This document shows, piece by piece, positions 63,798 to 64,000 of a DNA stretch of 64,000 nt. The position numbers and the translations under genes are program-made. This stretch comes from Arthrobotrys musiformis (taxonomy: Eukaryota > Ascomycota > Orbiliomycetes > Orbiliales > Orbiliaceae). Location of the stretch: contig JAVHJL010000001.1 in the NCBI GenBank assembly GCA_036971715.1, positions 4,278,001-4,342,000 on the forward strand, given 5' to 3'. Each line of letters begins with the position of its first letter. Positions within the stretch are counted from its first letter, which is position 1. The notes beneath the pieces were generated by a model. The model did no database searches. It worked only from the letters and a program-made list of their open reading frames with translations, and was not told the origin of the DNA.

Positions 63798-64000
63798 TCA
63801 AAGCACATGTTCGACCCCGCCGAACGTCATTGTCTTAATGGTTATGTATTCATCGATGCCGTATTTGCTAAGTAAACCATTATGTCAGCTTCTGCCTCCC
63901 GGTGCCCCGATCGATACTTTCAATATCCTTAAACATAACTCACCTTCCTTCTCGTCCGAATCCCGAAAACTTAACTCCACCGAATGGAGATGCAACGTCT
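63798..64000 (-). CDS. C-terminal end of an aldehyde dehydrogenase (SSADH-like), cut by the window edge
   Basis: Two exon pieces on the minus strand. From the window edge at 64000 to 63944 the frame reads DVASPFGGVKFSGFGREG, the classic C-terminal ALDH motif (PFGGxKxSGxGREG). After an intron (63868-63943, donor GTGAGT, acceptor TTAG) the last exon 63867-63798 reads SKYGIDEYITIKTMTFGG and ends GVEHVL, TGA. GREGSKYGI.EY is typical of succinate-semialdehyde dehydrogenase and close relatives, which oxidise semialdehydes with NAD(P). The catalytic Cys and cofactor domain lie beyond the right edge, so the subfamily is provisional. Confidence 0.85.

Overview
This window looks like nuclear DNA of a filamentous ascomycete (Pezizomycotina). 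The reasons: many short spliceosomal introns (mostly 53-100 nt) with GT...AG ends and CTAAC/CTAAT branch sites, fungal-specific families (DASH subunit Duo1, mitoribosomal Pet123, a PRP4-type kinase), and a nuclear tRNA with a short intron. I cannot assign a class or genus from the sequence alone. Exon coordinates below were built by hand from splice signals and reading-frame continuity. For fourteen of the multi-exon coding genes the assembled exons sum to a multiple of three and end in a stop; the adiponectin-receptor-type gene has one unresolved junction and the aldehyde dehydrogenase is cut by the window edge.

Layout. 1-9.65 kb: a long stretch with no supportable gene. 9.65-25.2 kb: housekeeping genes: PRP4 kinase (-), TMA7 (+), an adiponectin-receptor-type membrane protein (-), an unrecognised SP/TP-rich protein (-), DASH Duo1 (+), a CSN8/PSMD8/eIF3K-type protein (-) and dolichol-phosphate mannosyltransferase DPM1 (+). 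26.2-35 kb: four genes on the plus strand: an ABCG half-transporter, a small secreted Thr-rich protein, methionine aminopeptidase 1 and an ACC-synthase-like aminotransferase. 35.2-42.4 kb: Pet123/mS26 (-), a NEDD1-like WD40/coiled-coil protein (+) and pescadillo/Nop7 (+). 43.2-46.7 kb: a small accessory-looking stretch with two tandem, degraded copies of an unknown membrane-protein gene, four TACCTAGGTA palindromes, an orphan two-exon gene and an intron-containing tRNA-Val. 47.6-64 kb: a very large RING-like/WD40 protein (possibly Ptr3) (-), isoleucyl-tRNA synthetase (+), a DsbA/thioredoxin-fold protein with unusually long introns (-), and the C-terminal end of an aldehyde dehydrogenase (-) running off the right edge.

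The genes do not form one pathway. Several serve protein synthesis (TMA7, MAP1, Pet123, Nop7, IleRS, tRNA-Val) and two serve the microtubule/kinetochore system (Duo1, NEDD1-like). The most unusual items are the decayed tandem membrane-gene pair, the DsbA-like gene whose active-site CP/YS motif is split by a 615-nt intron next to 20- and 23-nt exons, and the 9.6 kb gene-free stretch.
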